Shown here in pieces: positions 7,090 to 15,779 of a stretch of 64,000 nt of DNA. The stretch comes from HGM04593 sp045592125. GTDB taxonomy: Bacteria; Bacteroidota; Bacteroidia; Bacteroidales; Bacteroidaceae. The DNA is taken from contig JAZNUE010000071.1 in the NCBI GenBank assembly GCA_045592125.1, positions 12,664-76,663 of the forward strand, read 5' to 3'. The stretch's first letter is position 1; each line of letters begins with the position of its first letter. The position numbers and the translations under genes are program-made. Below the pieces are notes generated by a model, which worked only from the letters and a program-made list of their open reading frames with translations, searched no databases and had not been told where the DNA came from.

Positions 7090-8631
7090 ATGGCACAGGA
7101 AGATGTATTCAAGAAAGTAGTTGCGCATTGCAAGGAGTATGGTTTCGTGTTCCCGTCGAGTGACATATATGACGGCCTTGGGGCTGTCTATGACTATGGA
7201 CAGATGGGTGTGGAGCTCAAGAACAACATAAAGACTTACTGGTGGCAGAGCATGGTGCTGCTTAACGACAATATCGTAGGTATTGACTCGGCAATTTTCA
7301 TGCACCCCACAATATGGAAGGCGTCGGGACACGTCGACGCGTTCAACGACCCCCTCATCGACAACCGCGACTCGAAGAAGCGCTACCGCGCCGACGTGCT
7401 CATAGAGGAACAGATTGCGAAGTACGAGGAGAAGATGGAGAAGGAGGCGGCAAAGGCTGCGAAGCGCTTTGGCGACTCTTTCAACCGCGAGCTCTTCATG
7501 GAGACTAACCCTAAGGTGCTTGCCGAGAAGGCAAAGCGCGACGCCCTGCAGGAGCGTTTCGCAAAGGCGCTGAATGCCATGGACCTGGAGGAATTGCGCC
7601 AGATTATCATTGACGAGGAGATTGTATGCCCTATCTCAGGCACACGCAACTGGACCGAGGTGCGCCAGTTCAACCTCATGTTCTCTACCGAGATGGGCTC
7701 TACTGCCGACGGCGCAATGAAGGTATACCTGCGCCCCGAGACTGCACAGGGTATTTTCGTGAACTACCTGAATGTGCAGAAGACCGGCCGTATGCGCGTA
7801 CCTTTCGGTATTGCACAGATTGGCAAGGCCTTCCGTAACGAGATTGTAGCACGCCAATTCATTTTCCGCATGCGCGAATTCGAGCAGATGGAAATGCAGT
7901 TCTTCGTGCGCCCGGGCAGCGAGCTCGAGTGGTTCAACAAGTGGAAGGAGACCCGTTTGGCATGGCACAAGGCATTGGGATTCGGCGACGAGGCTTACCG
8001 CTACCACGACCATGAGAAGCTTGCGCACTATGCGAACGCCGCTACCGACATCGAGTTCCGCATGCCGTTCGGCTTTAAGGAGGTTGAGGGTATACACTCG
8101 CGCACAAACTTTGACCTCTCACAGCACGAGAAGTTCTCGGGCAAGAACATCAAGTACTTCGACCCTGAGACAAACGAGAGCTACACTCCGTATGTGATTG
8201 AGACATCAATTGGCGTTGACCGCATGTTCCTCAGCATTATGTGCGCCTCGTACTGCGAGGAGAAACTCGAGAATGGCGAGACACGTGTTGTGCTGCGCCT
8301 GCCTGCTGCGCTTGCGCCAGTGAAGCTGGCAGTGCTCCCGCTCGTAAAGAAGGACGGCCTGCCCGAGAAGGCACGCGAGATAATGAATGAGCTTAAGTTC
8401 AACTTCAACTGTTACTATGAGGAGAAGGACTCTATTGGCAAACGCTACCGCCGCATGGACGCGATTGGCACGCCTTACTGCGTAACAGTTGACCACCAGA
8501 CCCTTGAGGACGGCATGGTTACACTGCGCGAACGCGACACAATGGAGCAGCGCCGCGTGGCAATAAGCGACCTCCGCAACATTATACAGGACAATGTAAG
8601 CATTACATCACTGTTGAAGAAACTGTCTTAA
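7090..8631 (+). CDS. glyQS: Glycine--tRNA ligase (class II, homodimeric type)
   Basis: Charges tRNA-Gly with glycine using ATP in the cytoplasm. At 513 residues it matches the single-chain alpha2 enzyme, not the alpha/beta tetramer. The start 'MAQEDVFKKVVAHCKEYGFVFPSSDIY' followed by 'YDYGQMGVELKNNIK' is typical of the N terminus. Class II motif 2 is visible around 'GKAFRNEIVARQFIFRMREFEQMEMQ', and motif 3 with the glycine-binding region around 'ETSIGVDRMFLS'. The anticodon-binding domain occupies about 395-513 ('APVKLAVLPLVKKDGLPEKA'). It is complete, with its own promoter; the next gene follows after 10 bp. Confidence 0.97.
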   Translation: MAQEDVFKKVVAHCKEYGFVFPSSDIYDGLGAVYDYGQMGVELKNNIKTYWWQSMVLLNDNIVGIDSAIFMHPTIWKASGHVDAFNDPLIDNRDSKKRYRADVLIEEQIAKYEEKMEKEAAKAAKRFGDSFNRELFMETNPKVLAEKAKRDALQERFAKALNAMDLEELRQIIIDEEIVCPISGTRNWTEVRQFNLMFSTEMGSTADGAMKVYLRPETAQGIFVNYLNVQKTGRMRVPFGIAQIGKAFRNEIVARQFIFRMREFEQMEMQFFVRPGSELEWFNKWKETRLAWHKALGFGDEAYRYHDHEKLAHYANAATDIEFRMPFGFKEVEGIHSRTNFDLSQHEKFSGKNIKYFDPETNESYTPYVIETSIGVDRMFLSIMCASYCEEKLENGETRVVLRLPAALAPVKLAVLPLVKKDGLPEKAREIMNELKFNFNCYYEEKDSIGKRYRRMDAIGTPYCVTVDHQTLEDGMVTLRERDTMEQRRVAISDLRNIIQDNVSITSLLKKLS

Positions 8632-8641
8632 GATACAGATT

Positions 8642-9250
8642 ATGAGAAATTTAAAGATACTCTCTCTCCTTGCTGCAGCAATCCTTGCGCTTGCTGCATG
8701 CAGCGAGACTGAGGAGATTCCTGAATTCAACGACTGGGAGAAGCGCAACACGCAGTTCATAGACTCCATTGCGCAGGTGGCCCGTGCAAACGAGAGCGGC
8801 GACTGGAAGATATTCCTCGACGAGAGGATTCCCGACACCACACAGGTGTGGGAGAATGACGACTATGTCTACTGCCAGGTGCTAAAGGCCGGCGACGGGA
8901 CCGCAAGCCCGCTCTACACCGACACGGTAACAGTAAACTACCAGGGACGCCTTATCCCGTCGAGGAGCTATCCGGCGGGCTACACGTTCGACGGGTCGTT
9001 CGACGGGGAGCTAGAACCGGACTTTGACGTTCCTGTAAAGCTTATCCTGTCGGGCACTGTAATAGGTTTCTCCACTGCCGTTGAGCACATGGTTGCCGGC
9101 ACAACAAGGAGCAGCGGCGACTACTGGAGAGTATATATCCCGGCAAAGCTCGGGTACGGTTCGGTAAGCCATACAGGAATACCTGAGTACTCTACACTTA
9201 TATTTGACATTAACCTGGTCTCCTTCACCTCACCGGTGACACCAGACTGA
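8642..9250 (+). CDS. FKBP-type peptidyl-prolyl isomerase lipoprotein
   Basis: A 202-residue lipoprotein with lipobox 'LALAAC' (lipidated Cys about residue 20). A short helical N-terminal part precedes an FKBP fold (about 80-200): 'YTDTVTVNYQGRL', 'FDGSF' and 'PAKLGYGSVSHTGIPEYSTLIFDINLVSF' are the usual active-site strands. FKBP enzymes speed cis-trans isomerisation of peptidyl-proline bonds; as a lipoprotein it would assist folding of exported proteins at the inner or outer membrane. It begins 10 bp after the synthetase gene and probably shares its transcript. Confidence 0.93.
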   Translation: MRNLKILSLLAAAILALAACSETEEIPEFNDWEKRNTQFIDSIAQVARANESGDWKIFLDERIPDTTQVWENDDYVYCQVLKAGDGTASPLYTDTVTVNYQGRLIPSRSYPAGYTFDGSFDGELEPDFDVPVKLILSGTVIGFSTAVEHMVAGTTRSSGDYWRVYIPAKLGYGSVSHTGIPEYSTLIFDINLVSFTSPVTPD

Positions 9251-9263
9251 CAAGCAAAGCATT

Positions 9264-9566
9264 ATGGAAATGAAAGACAGCCAGTTCCAGATTGAACTTA
9301 AAGAGGATGTGGCCGAGGGCGTATACTCTAACCTTGCCATTATAGCCCACTCTACATCGGAGTTTGTACTCGATTTCGTGCGCATGATGCCTGGAGTGGC
9401 AAAGGCACAGGTGAAGTCGCGCATTATAATGACTCCCGAGCATGCAAAGCGCCTTACAATGGCCCTGCAGGACAACATCATGAGGTACGAGAAGCAGTTT
9501 GGCGAGATTCGCCTGCCCGAACGCGGCGGCTACATGCCAGGAACGCCGTTCAAGGGCGAGGCCTGA
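9264..9566 (+). CDS. DUF3467 family protein
   Basis: A 100-residue cytoplasmic protein. The sequence 'GVYSNLAIIAHSTSEFVLDFVRMMPG' followed by 'AQVKSRIIMTPEHAKRLTMALQDNI' is characteristic of DUF3467, a small conserved family of unknown function. It starts 13 bp after the FKBP lipoprotein and ends before the long bidirectional terminator. No catalytic motif is apparent. Confidence 0.92.
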   Translation: MEMKDSQFQIELKEDVAEGVYSNLAIIAHSTSEFVLDFVRMMPGVAKAQVKSRIIMTPEHAKRLTMALQDNIMRYEKQFGEIRLPERGGYMPGTPFKGEA

Positions 9567-9609
9567 TATCCTGTTTACTTACGGCAGCTGCCAACTGGGC
9601 GGTTGTCAT

Positions 9610-9697
9610 GAAAAAGGACTCCCTCGTCGCTTCGCAGTGGGGTAAAGGAGAAAGGCCGTTCTTTGTCATTCAGGCCGCAGGAAGGAATCTCATGCAG
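9610..9697. repeat. Degenerate dispersed repeat, intergenic
   Basis: The stretch around 9620-9640 reads, on the minus strand, as GCGAAGCGACGAGGGAGT, one mismatch from copy 1 (GCGTAGCGACGAGGGAGT). A second fragment near 9664-9696 (GTCATTC...GGAATCTC) resembles the GTCATTCYGA...GAATCTC intergenic repeats of Bacteroidetes. It lies just before a terminator. Confidence 0.5.
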
Positions 9698-9748
9698 ACA
9701 AAAACATAGGAGAAGATGAGTCGGACTCGTCTTCTCCTATGTTTTTGT
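9698..9748. terminator. Bidirectional intrinsic terminator between DUF3467 and araC genes
   Basis: A 25-bp stem (9698-9722 pairing with 9724-9748, one G-T wobble) with flanking A5 and T5 tracts, so it can stop transcription from both directions. It lies between convergent genes; the araC stop codon overlaps its right edge. Confidence 0.9.
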
Positions 9749-10617
9749 TAGTCTACCATCACCCCCTTGCAGCGGAACTCCGAGAGCGAATATCCTGTAT
9801 GCCGCTTGAAGTATCGGTTAAGGTAGCTCTGGTCGGGGAAACTGAACTCGTTTACCAGTTCCTGGAATGTCTTGTGGGTGTACACAAGGGCCACCTGCAG
9901 CTCTATGATGGTGTAATGGTCAATAATCTCCTTTGCGTTCTGCCCGCTGGTGCGCTGGCATATTGCATTGAGGTGGCGGGTAGAGACCTTGAGCATGTCG
10001 GCATAGTACTGCACAGAGCGCTCCTCACGGAACTTCTTTGTGAGCATGGTACGGAACTCATAGAAGAGCCTCTCTTTCCCGTCATCAACGCGCTCCTTGC
10101 CACGCCTTGACTTGTCCTTGCTTATGTGCTGTATGTACAGCAGCAGCGAATTAACGGCGAGGATGATATTCTGCTGGCAGAACTCAATATTCTCCTCAAC
10201 ACAGGACTCGGCGTCTATGATATCGACCTGGCGGAAAAGATTAGTCACGAACTCATTCTCAAGCTCAGTGTTGCAGCCCTGATGGGTGCAGCACTCGATT
10301 TCCTGCATCTCCTCGGCGCTTATGGCACTGCGGGCTGCCAGCCATATATGCTTGGAAAGGCCCAGAAGACGTGCCGAGAAGTCACTCGTGATATCGAGCA
10401 GCAGTATGCTAGAGCCCATTGGGCAGATGATGAGCTGCCCTGGAGTGAAACGGTACTTCTGCCCGTCAATGGTGAAGAGCGCCTCGCCTCGCTGGCAATA
10501 GAATATTGAGGTATGCTGCATCTGGTACACGCGCTGCACGAACTGCTGCAGCGACGACTGAGTAGTCGCGAACCCCTTCTGGGGCAGTTTCTTCAGATAT
10601 ATGTTATTCATGGTCAT
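9748..10617 (-). CDS. AraC family transcriptional regulator
   Basis: A 289-residue regulator. The N-terminal half is a cupin-like sensor ('FYCQRGEALFTIDGQKYRFTPGQLIICPMGS', about 38-70). The C-terminal 100 residues hold the two helix-turn-helix motifs ('YADMLKVSTRHLNAICQRTSGQNAKEIID' and 'FQELVNEFSFPDQSYLNRYFKRHTGYSLSEFR'). The start may be 10617 or 10611 (MNNIYLKK). Its own promoter faces away from the Wzi gene, and the two share an intergenic region, so control of the polysaccharide locus is possible but unproven. Confidence 0.93.
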   Translation of the reverse strand: MTMNNIYLKKLPQKGFATTQSSLQQFVQRVYQMQHTSIFYCQRGEALFTIDGQKYRFTPGQLIICPMGSSILLLDITSDFSARLLGLSKHIWLAARSAISAEEMQEIECCTHQGCNTELENEFVTNLFRQVDIIDAESCVEENIEFCQQNIILAVNSLLLYIQHISKDKSRRGKERVDDGKERLFYEFRTMLTKKFREERSVQYYADMLKVSTRHLNAICQRTSGQNAKEIIDHYTIIELQVALVYTHKTFQELVNEFSFPDQSYLNRYFKRHTGYSLSEFRCKGVMVD

Positions 10618-10633
10618 GTTTGTTTTATCTATA

Positions 10634-10665
10634 CAAAATTAGTCAAAATAAGCATTAAAGCAAAA
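10634..10665 (-). promoter_or_regulatory. Promoter of the araC gene
   Basis: On the minus strand, TTTTG (10665-10661) is followed by 19 nt and TAATTTTG (10641-10634), a near-perfect Bacteroidetes promoter, 17 bp upstream of the start codon. Confidence 0.75.
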
Positions 10666-10894
10666 CTAAAAGGACTATTCTTGCACAAATTGTACAATAA
10701 AAATAAATTAATGCATGCGCATTTAAATTTTTGCAAGGATTGGGATTGTGCTTTTGAGGATGTTCAAGGCATGACAATACATCGCCACACTGAAGGCGGT
10801 TGGGCTCAGCTAAAACGCAAGAGGCATAGGCCCTGAACAGCAGCGCTGCCATCATTATTTCCCTTCGTTCGTTAGATTTTCTAGAGATAAAGAG

Positions 10895-10902
10895 TATCTT
10901 TG
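10895..10902 (+). promoter_or_regulatory. Promoter -7 box of the wzi-like gene
   Basis: TATCTTTG, an exact TAnnTTTG match, 31 bp before the ATG at 10933. A TTG inside this box opens a longer frame, but it cannot be the start because it would lie upstream of the transcript. Confidence 0.7.
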
Positions 10903-10932
10903 CAGATAATCAAGAAACTGCCACTTATAAGC

Positions 10933-12474
10933 ATGAACCTTAGAAAGAACATATTGCTCCTGGTACTGGCCTTTGCTGTCCCCATGCTGGCACAGAAGGC
11001 CGAATGGGAGAAAATAAGGTATGACATTGAGGCCAACGGCACAGTGTCGCGAGGGGAGCATGCGCCCTTCTGGCTTGTTAGCAACAGGCATGGCATGACA
11101 TCCTTGAAGAACAGCAGCGCAATGCTGAGCGCCGGGCTGTTCCGCGATTTTGACAAGGGGAAAAGGTTCACCTGGGCCTATGGTGCCGAGCTGGCCGGCG
11201 CATGGAACCACTATTCGCCATTCTATGTGCAGCAGCTTTACGCCGACATAAGATACGGTTGCTGGGAGCTCAGCATTGGCAGCAAGGAACGATGGAGCGA
11301 GAACAAGCACCGCAGACTGAGCGGCGGCGGACTTACATTCTCGCAGAATGCACGCCCGATACCGCAAGTAAGGTTCGGGATAAACGAGTACACAACAGCA
11401 AAATGGCTGTTCAACAGCTGGCTGCAGGTTAAGGGGCACTTGAGCTACGGATGGCAGACCGACGGCAACTTCCAGCGCGGGCACATGGAGAACGCTGTGA
11501 CAGGCAGCAGGTATACCGACAAGGTGCTTTTCCACGAAAAGAGCGCATTCATAAAGATTGGCAAGCAGGAGAGGTTCCCCTTTGCCGTGGAAATGGGACT
11601 GGAGATGTACACCCAGTTCGGAGGACGGGTGTGGGAGAAGAGGAGCAGCGGAGACGTCATAATCCATGACTTGCCGCACACATACGAGGAGTACCTTAAA
11701 GCATTCATCCCCATGGCTGGAGGCAGCAAGTCAACCGAGATGGACCAGACGAACATAAACGGCAATGTCTTTGGCAGCTGGCACCTGGCGTTTGACTACA
11801 GAAAATGCGGATGGAAGGCCAAGGCATACTATGAGCATTACTTTGAGGACCATTCGGGAATGCTAGGTTTTGACTATCACTACAACCGCGACGGCAAGAA
11901 GCAGATGATAACCTACCTGCCATGGAGAGACTTCATGATAGGCGTGGAACTTACCGTGCCAAAGAACAGGGTTATCGGTACCGTTGTATATGAGTTCATA
12001 ACCTCGCGTGACCAGAGCGGCCCAATCCTCCAGAACCCCTCGGGCGACATGATGGGGCAGGCTGGCGGCAAGGACTGGTACTACACGCACAGCTACTACC
12101 AGTCGTGGCAGCACTGGGGAATGGCCATGTGCAATCCGCATACGCTGTCACCATTGTACAACAAGGAACCGAACATGACTATGCCCTACTCGCGTATACA
12201 CTCACACCATATTGGACTTGACGGCACGCCGTGCGAGACTATACAATACCGCATAATGGGCTCGTGGACAAGGCACTGGGGGTCGTACGAGGACCCGCTG
12301 CCAGTTCCTCTCTCACAGCTGAGCATAATGGGAGAGGCCACCTTTATACCCAAGAGGCTGAAGGGGTGGAAAATCACAGCTGCAATAGCCTATGACCACA
12401 GCCGTCTTATCGGAAACAATTTCGGCGCTACACTCACAGTCTGCAAATCAGGTTGGTTAAGTAACAAGAAATAA
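10933..12474 (+). CDS. Wzi-like capsule assembly outer-membrane protein
   Basis: A 513-residue protein with a signal peptide (MNLRKNILLLVLAFAVPMLAQ). It fits the capsule assembly Wzi family: an outer-membrane beta-barrel that in model organisms anchors capsule polysaccharide to the cell surface. Supporting signs are the N-terminal 'RYDIEANGTVSRGEHAPFWLVSNRHG', repeated aromatic strands ('FTWAYGAELAGAWNH', 'WHLAFDYRKCGWKAKAYYEHYF') and the conserved 'SYYQSWQHWGMAMCNPHTLSPLYN' region. It opens the plus-strand arm of the polysaccharide locus, and its stop codon overlaps the next start by one base (TAATG). Confidence 0.9.
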   Translation: MNLRKNILLLVLAFAVPMLAQKAEWEKIRYDIEANGTVSRGEHAPFWLVSNRHGMTSLKNSSAMLSAGLFRDFDKGKRFTWAYGAELAGAWNHYSPFYVQQLYADIRYGCWELSIGSKERWSENKHRRLSGGGLTFSQNARPIPQVRFGINEYTTAKWLFNSWLQVKGHLSYGWQTDGNFQRGHMENAVTGSRYTDKVLFHEKSAFIKIGKQERFPFAVEMGLEMYTQFGGRVWEKRSSGDVIIHDLPHTYEEYLKAFIPMAGGSKSTEMDQTNINGNVFGSWHLAFDYRKCGWKAKAYYEHYFEDHSGMLGFDYHYNRDGKKQMITYLPWRDFMIGVELTVPKNRVIGTVVYEFITSRDQSGPILQNPSGDMMGQAGGKDWYYTHSYYQSWQHWGMAMCNPHTLSPLYNKEPNMTMPYSRIHSHHIGLDGTPCETIQYRIMGSWTRHWGSYEDPLPVPLSQLSIMGEATFIPKRLKGWKITAAIAYDHSRLIGNNFGATLTVCKSGWLSNKK

Positions 12475-12917
12475 TGAAAAGGAAGATATACACTATAATG
12501 GCACTGCTCGCTCTCGTGCTTACATCGTGCGAGAGCTATCTTGTTAACGGAGACCTGGACGGGTTCTGGCAAGTGACAAGCATTGAGGAGAAGCAGACGG
12601 GCGACATAACCCGCTGCAAGGGCGACATATACTACTCGTTCCAGCGGGAACTGGTGCTGGTGTCGTACGTTTCACCGGATGTCCCCACAGGACAGGTCAA
12701 AGAAAACCATATAGCATACTTTGCTCACAAAGATGATTCTATATTTATGACTGATTTCAGAATATATATCAATAAAGAGGGGAAGAGCTCACCGCTTTCC
12801 CAACTTGCGAAATTCGGGCTTTATGAATTGTACAATGCATTTAGTGTAGAGAAGCTGACAGGGAAGTCGCTTGTGCTTGATTCGGAGAAGGCACATATCG
12901 TATTGAGAAGATATTAA
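12474..12917 (+). CDS. Small lipocalin-like lipoprotein
   Basis: A 147-residue lipoprotein with lipobox 'LVLTSC' (Cys about 19). The start 'DLDGFWQVTSIEEKQTGD' followed by beta strands resembles the lipocalin-like lipoproteins common in Bacteroidales; no ligand is known. It overlaps the wzi-like gene by one base, so it is translationally coupled and probably acts with it at the envelope. The second half of the gene is more A+T rich than the first. Confidence 0.7.
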   Translation: MKRKIYTIMALLALVLTSCESYLVNGDLDGFWQVTSIEEKQTGDITRCKGDIYYSFQRELVLVSYVSPDVPTGQVKENHIAYFAHKDDSIFMTDFRIYINKEGKSSPLSQLAKFGLYELYNAFSVEKLTGKSLVLDSEKAHIVLRRY

Positions 12918-12935
12918 CACGTACACCGTATTACT

Positions 12936-14018
12936 ATGACAGGAAACACACCACTGCCGAAAAAGAGGATTGAATACATTGACGCCTTACGCGGGTTTAC
13001 AATGATACTCGTTGTGTTCTCCCATGTGGAGGCCAAGAGTTTCGGATTTGCCGACCCTACGTTCATAAACTCCCTTTTCCTTTCGTTCCGCATGCCGCTG
13101 TTCTTCTTCGTAAGCGGGTTCATCGCATACAAGGCAAGCATGCAGTGGAACCTTGCGACTTGGTGGCAGATGAGCAAGAAGAAAATGCTGATACAGTTGA
13201 TTCCTACATTTGTATTCGGGCTTATATACGCATATGCATATGCCGGCACGGACATATTAGAATTTGTGACACTGAACAACAAGTTGGGCTACTGGTTCAC
13301 CATTGCACTGTTCGAGATTTTCCTTATCGTATACACGGCAAACACCTTGTTATACAACAATGACCCCAAGGTACACAGGCGCCGCATGATGGTTGCCTTG
13401 ATAATTCTGTCGGCAGGCCTGTTCCTTGCAAAGATTGTATTGAAATCGGTCCCGGCCTTGAACGAGGCAGGCAACTGGCTCACGCTGCACCACACATTCA
13501 ACTATTTCCAGTATTTTGCATTCGGTTACATATGCACCATGTATAAGGAGGAGTTCAACAGAATGCTTGAGAACAGATTTGTCCCGGCAGTCATAATAAC
13601 CCTGTTTGCCGCACTTTTTTATACAAAGACGTGCTGTATTGGAGAACTTGCAAGCGGCGGTGTGTGGAGAATGGTTGACATTATGCTTGAGGCAGTACTG
13701 GGATACTTGGGACTGCTTATCGTATACAACACATTCAGGACATACCAGAGTTCCTTCACGGCCGACAAGAAGGTGGGGAGAACCCTGCAGTTCATTGGCA
13801 GGAGGACTCTTGACATATACCTGCTACACTACTTCTTCCTGCCCCACCTGCCGCAATTGGGCAACATGCTTGGCGACGGAAAGAATGCCACATTGGAACT
13901 CTTTTTAGGTTTGTTGCTATCGCTGATAGTTACCGGGATGTGCCTTGCTGTAAGCGGCATACTGCGCACCAGCCCACTGCTTGGAAAATGGCTATTCGGA
14001 GCAAATAGACAGAAATAA
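12936..14018 (+). CDS. Acyltransferase 3 family membrane protein
   Basis: A 360-residue integral membrane protein with about ten helices. The N-terminal 'RIEYIDALRGFTMILVVFSHVEAKSFG' holds the family's R-G and the catalytic His of helix 1, and 'RMPLFFFVSGFIAYKA' is typical of helix 2. Members such as OafA-like enzymes move acetyl or other acyl groups onto extracellular polysaccharides. Its place after the wzi-like gene suggests it decorates this locus's polysaccharide. Confidence 0.92.
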   Translation: MTGNTPLPKKRIEYIDALRGFTMILVVFSHVEAKSFGFADPTFINSLFLSFRMPLFFFVSGFIAYKASMQWNLATWWQMSKKKMLIQLIPTFVFGLIYAYAYAGTDILEFVTLNNKLGYWFTIALFEIFLIVYTANTLLYNNDPKVHRRRMMVALIILSAGLFLAKIVLKSVPALNEAGNWLTLHHTFNYFQYFAFGYICTMYKEEFNRMLENRFVPAVIITLFAALFYTKTCCIGELASGGVWRMVDIMLEAVLGYLGLLIVYNTFRTYQSSFTADKKVGRTLQFIGRRTLDIYLLHYFFLPHLPQLGNMLGDGKNATLELFLGLLLSLIVTGMCLAVSGILRTSPLLGKWLFGANRQK

Positions 14019-14372
14019 TACATTATACCCAGAAGTATATTGGTAAATTTGAATACTTTGTATAAAAGAACATACATTAACGTGAGCTAGATATAAGTTC
14101 AACCGGATTACGAATCTGTCCCGACAGAGCATGTTTGTCATTCTGACGATTCCTTAATGAAAACACTAAAGAGGTTTTGATGAGTTTTAGCGAACTAGCG
14201 GTCTACGCCCAAAGTGTCAGCCTTAGGAACTAAAGTCATTAACGAATGTGAAGATTCTCTTATTTCGCGATAATTCAGTACTAATTGTTATATCAAATTC
14301 ACGTTACATTAAAGAATTATTCTGTTTTGTTTGCGATTAACTTTGCAAATAACATATAACAACGGTAAATAT
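14019..14372. other. Intergenic region with repeat fragments and a promoter
   Basis: These 354 bases hold no gene. About 14118-14150 contains CCCGACAGAGC and GTCATTCTGACGATTCC, and about 14255-14270 ACGAATGTGAAGATTCTC; these resemble the dispersed repeat family. The promoter of the next gene is at the right end. An 11-base string (AACTAGCGGTC, near 14189-14199) recurs inverted near the window's end. Confidence 0.5.
14338..14345 (+). promoter_or_regulatory. Promoter -7 box of the hexapeptide acetyltransferase
   Basis: TAACTTTG, an exact TAnnTTTG match, 27 bp upstream of the ATG at 14373. No clear -33 box at ideal spacing. Confidence 0.6.
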
Positions 14373-14918
14373 ATGAAGATTAAAGGAGATGAGGTATCAC
14401 TCAAACAATTTGTATTTCTCTGCTTGTACTATGGTATAGCTCGTCACATACCATCACGTGGGTTAGGCGGCAGAAGTATCCGCAGATGGTGCTGCAAACA
14501 TATTTTTAGGCATTGTGGAGCGAATGTAAACGTTGAGTATGGAGCAAAATTCGGCACAGGCGTAGACATTAGCCTCGGCGACAATTCCGGTCTAGGAATA
14601 CGGTGTGACATACCAAGCAACCTCACTGTCGGTAATAACGTAATGATGGGACCTGACTGTGTAATACTTGACCGTAATCATCGATATGACCATACAGATA
14701 TCCCTATGATTATGCAAGGCGATACAGAACGTAAGCCTACAATCATTCAGGATGATGTATGGATAGGATGTCAAGTGCTCATCATGCCAGGCAGAACCAT
14801 AAGAAAGGGAAGCATTATTGCCGGTGGATGTGTACTGTGCAAGGACTTTCCCGAGTATGCCATCGTAGGAGGCAACCCTTCAAGATACATTAAGAGCCGT
14901 AAGCAGGAGTGTTCATGA
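14373..14918 (+). CDS. Hexapeptide-repeat acyltransferase (WbbJ/Maa-like)
   Basis: A 181-residue left-handed beta-helix enzyme. Hexapeptide repeats run from about 65 to 165 ('VNVEYGAKFGTGVDISLGDNSGLG', 'VWIGCQVLIMPGRTIRKGSIIAGG'), with the active-site His in 'DRNHRY'. The ATG at 14373 was chosen because a longer frame begins inside the promoter. Such enzymes O-acetylate sugars using acetyl-CoA. The gene ends inside the convergent glycosyltransferase (6-bp tail overlap). Its base composition is lower in G+C than the Wzi side, so it may have been acquired with the neighbouring glycosyltransferase block. Confidence 0.88.
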   Translation: MKIKGDEVSLKQFVFLCLYYGIARHIPSRGLGGRSIRRWCCKHIFRHCGANVNVEYGAKFGTGVDISLGDNSGLGIRCDIPSNLTVGNNVMMGPDCVILDRNHRYDHTDIPMIMQGDTERKPTIIQDDVWIGCQVLIMPGRTIRKGSIIAGGCVLCKDFPEYAIVGGNPSRYIKSRKQECS

Positions 14919-15779
14919 AAGGAATTTATCAATCAATTCCGGATAATGCTCTATGACTTTACAAATCTGCCTGTCATTGTTATCTTCATGCAGATTAGTT
15001 GTCATCAAAGAAGCATCTTTGTGCAATACTTGATAGAGCAGGTCTATCTGAAAAAAAGGATTGCTCAAATTTATCAGACGCGTCTTGGTGCCAGCCATTA
15101 CACCCATTGCCCAAAACCACACATCATCAGCTTGCGGTGCCAAACGCATAAAGAGAGACTTGTCGGTAACGTCGGAATACAACGAATGGGGAGGATACAA
15201 AGTACCAGCACCTCCTAACGGGAATATTGGCATTGCTGTATGGTTGGTAATATTGTGCCGCCATTTCCTATAAGGAACAAGCTTGCCATTCTCCATCACT
15301 GGCTGATGAGCCAAAGCACAAAGACGCATATCGGGAGTCTCCAAGTGGGTTTCATAGAGTTTCTCCAACAACCTGCGACTGTACAACAAATCATCATCAA
15401 CAGTCACCAATATGTCATCAGGGCAAAGCAACAATGCCGGCACCAGTTTCTTGTATGAACGGATATCGTCACAGAAACGGATTTCGACACCATACTTGTC
15501 GCGGATGGTAGCAAGACGCCGTGGCAAACGCTCAGGAGAGAAGTTTACATTATCGAGCCAAAGGATAATACGGTCGGGGCGCCTTGTCTGCACCAACAGT
15601 GAAGCAAGCACATGGGGAACGACCTTTGCGGCACGACGGCCATAACTTGTAAGACTGACAACCAGTTGTGGGTGCTGCGCCTCGGTCACTGGCGACAGAC
15701 GTCGCTTTGGCACCATCATGAGCCATAAAGCATAGATGAGTCCGCAGAAATATGACCATAATATTTTTATATACTTCAT
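14913..15779 (-). CDS. Glycosyltransferase (GT-A fold)
   Basis: A 288-residue enzyme with a hydrophobic N-terminal segment (about 1-22) that may anchor it to the membrane. 'QLVVSLTSYGRRA' is the first strand and 'DDILVTVDDDLLYSRRLLEKL' carries the DxD metal-binding motif. The body resembles enzymes that add a hexose to a lipid-linked repeat unit; donor and acceptor are unknown. It is the last gene of the minus-strand polysaccharide operon and overlaps the upstream glycosyltransferase by 4 bp. Confidence 0.82.
   Translation of the reverse strand: MKYIKILWSYFCGLIYALWLMMVPKRRLSPVTEAQHPQLVVSLTSYGRRAAKVVPHVLASLLVQTRRPDRIILWLDNVNFSPERLPRRLATIRDKYGVEIRFCDDIRSYKKLVPALLLCPDDILVTVDDDLLYSRRLLEKLYETHLETPDMRLCALAHQPVMENGKLVPYRKWRHNITNHTAMPIFPLGGAGTLYPPHSLYSDVTDKSLFMRLAPQADDVWFWAMGVMAGTKTRLINLSNPFFQIDLLYQVLHKDASLMTTNLHEDNNDRQICKVIEHYPELIDKFLS

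Larger units (their letters stand above)
10618..10932. other. Divergent promoter region between araC and wzi-like genes
   Basis: These 315 bases hold two outward-facing promoters and an A+T-rich stretch (10660-10740). No convincing gene is present; the one short minus-strand frame has no supporting features. Confidence 0.6.

Noticed and set aside
10900..10932. An upstream TTG start for the Wzi-like gene
   Set aside because: The TTG is within the promoter -7 box, so it would not be transcribed; the ATG at 10933 gives a proper signal peptide.
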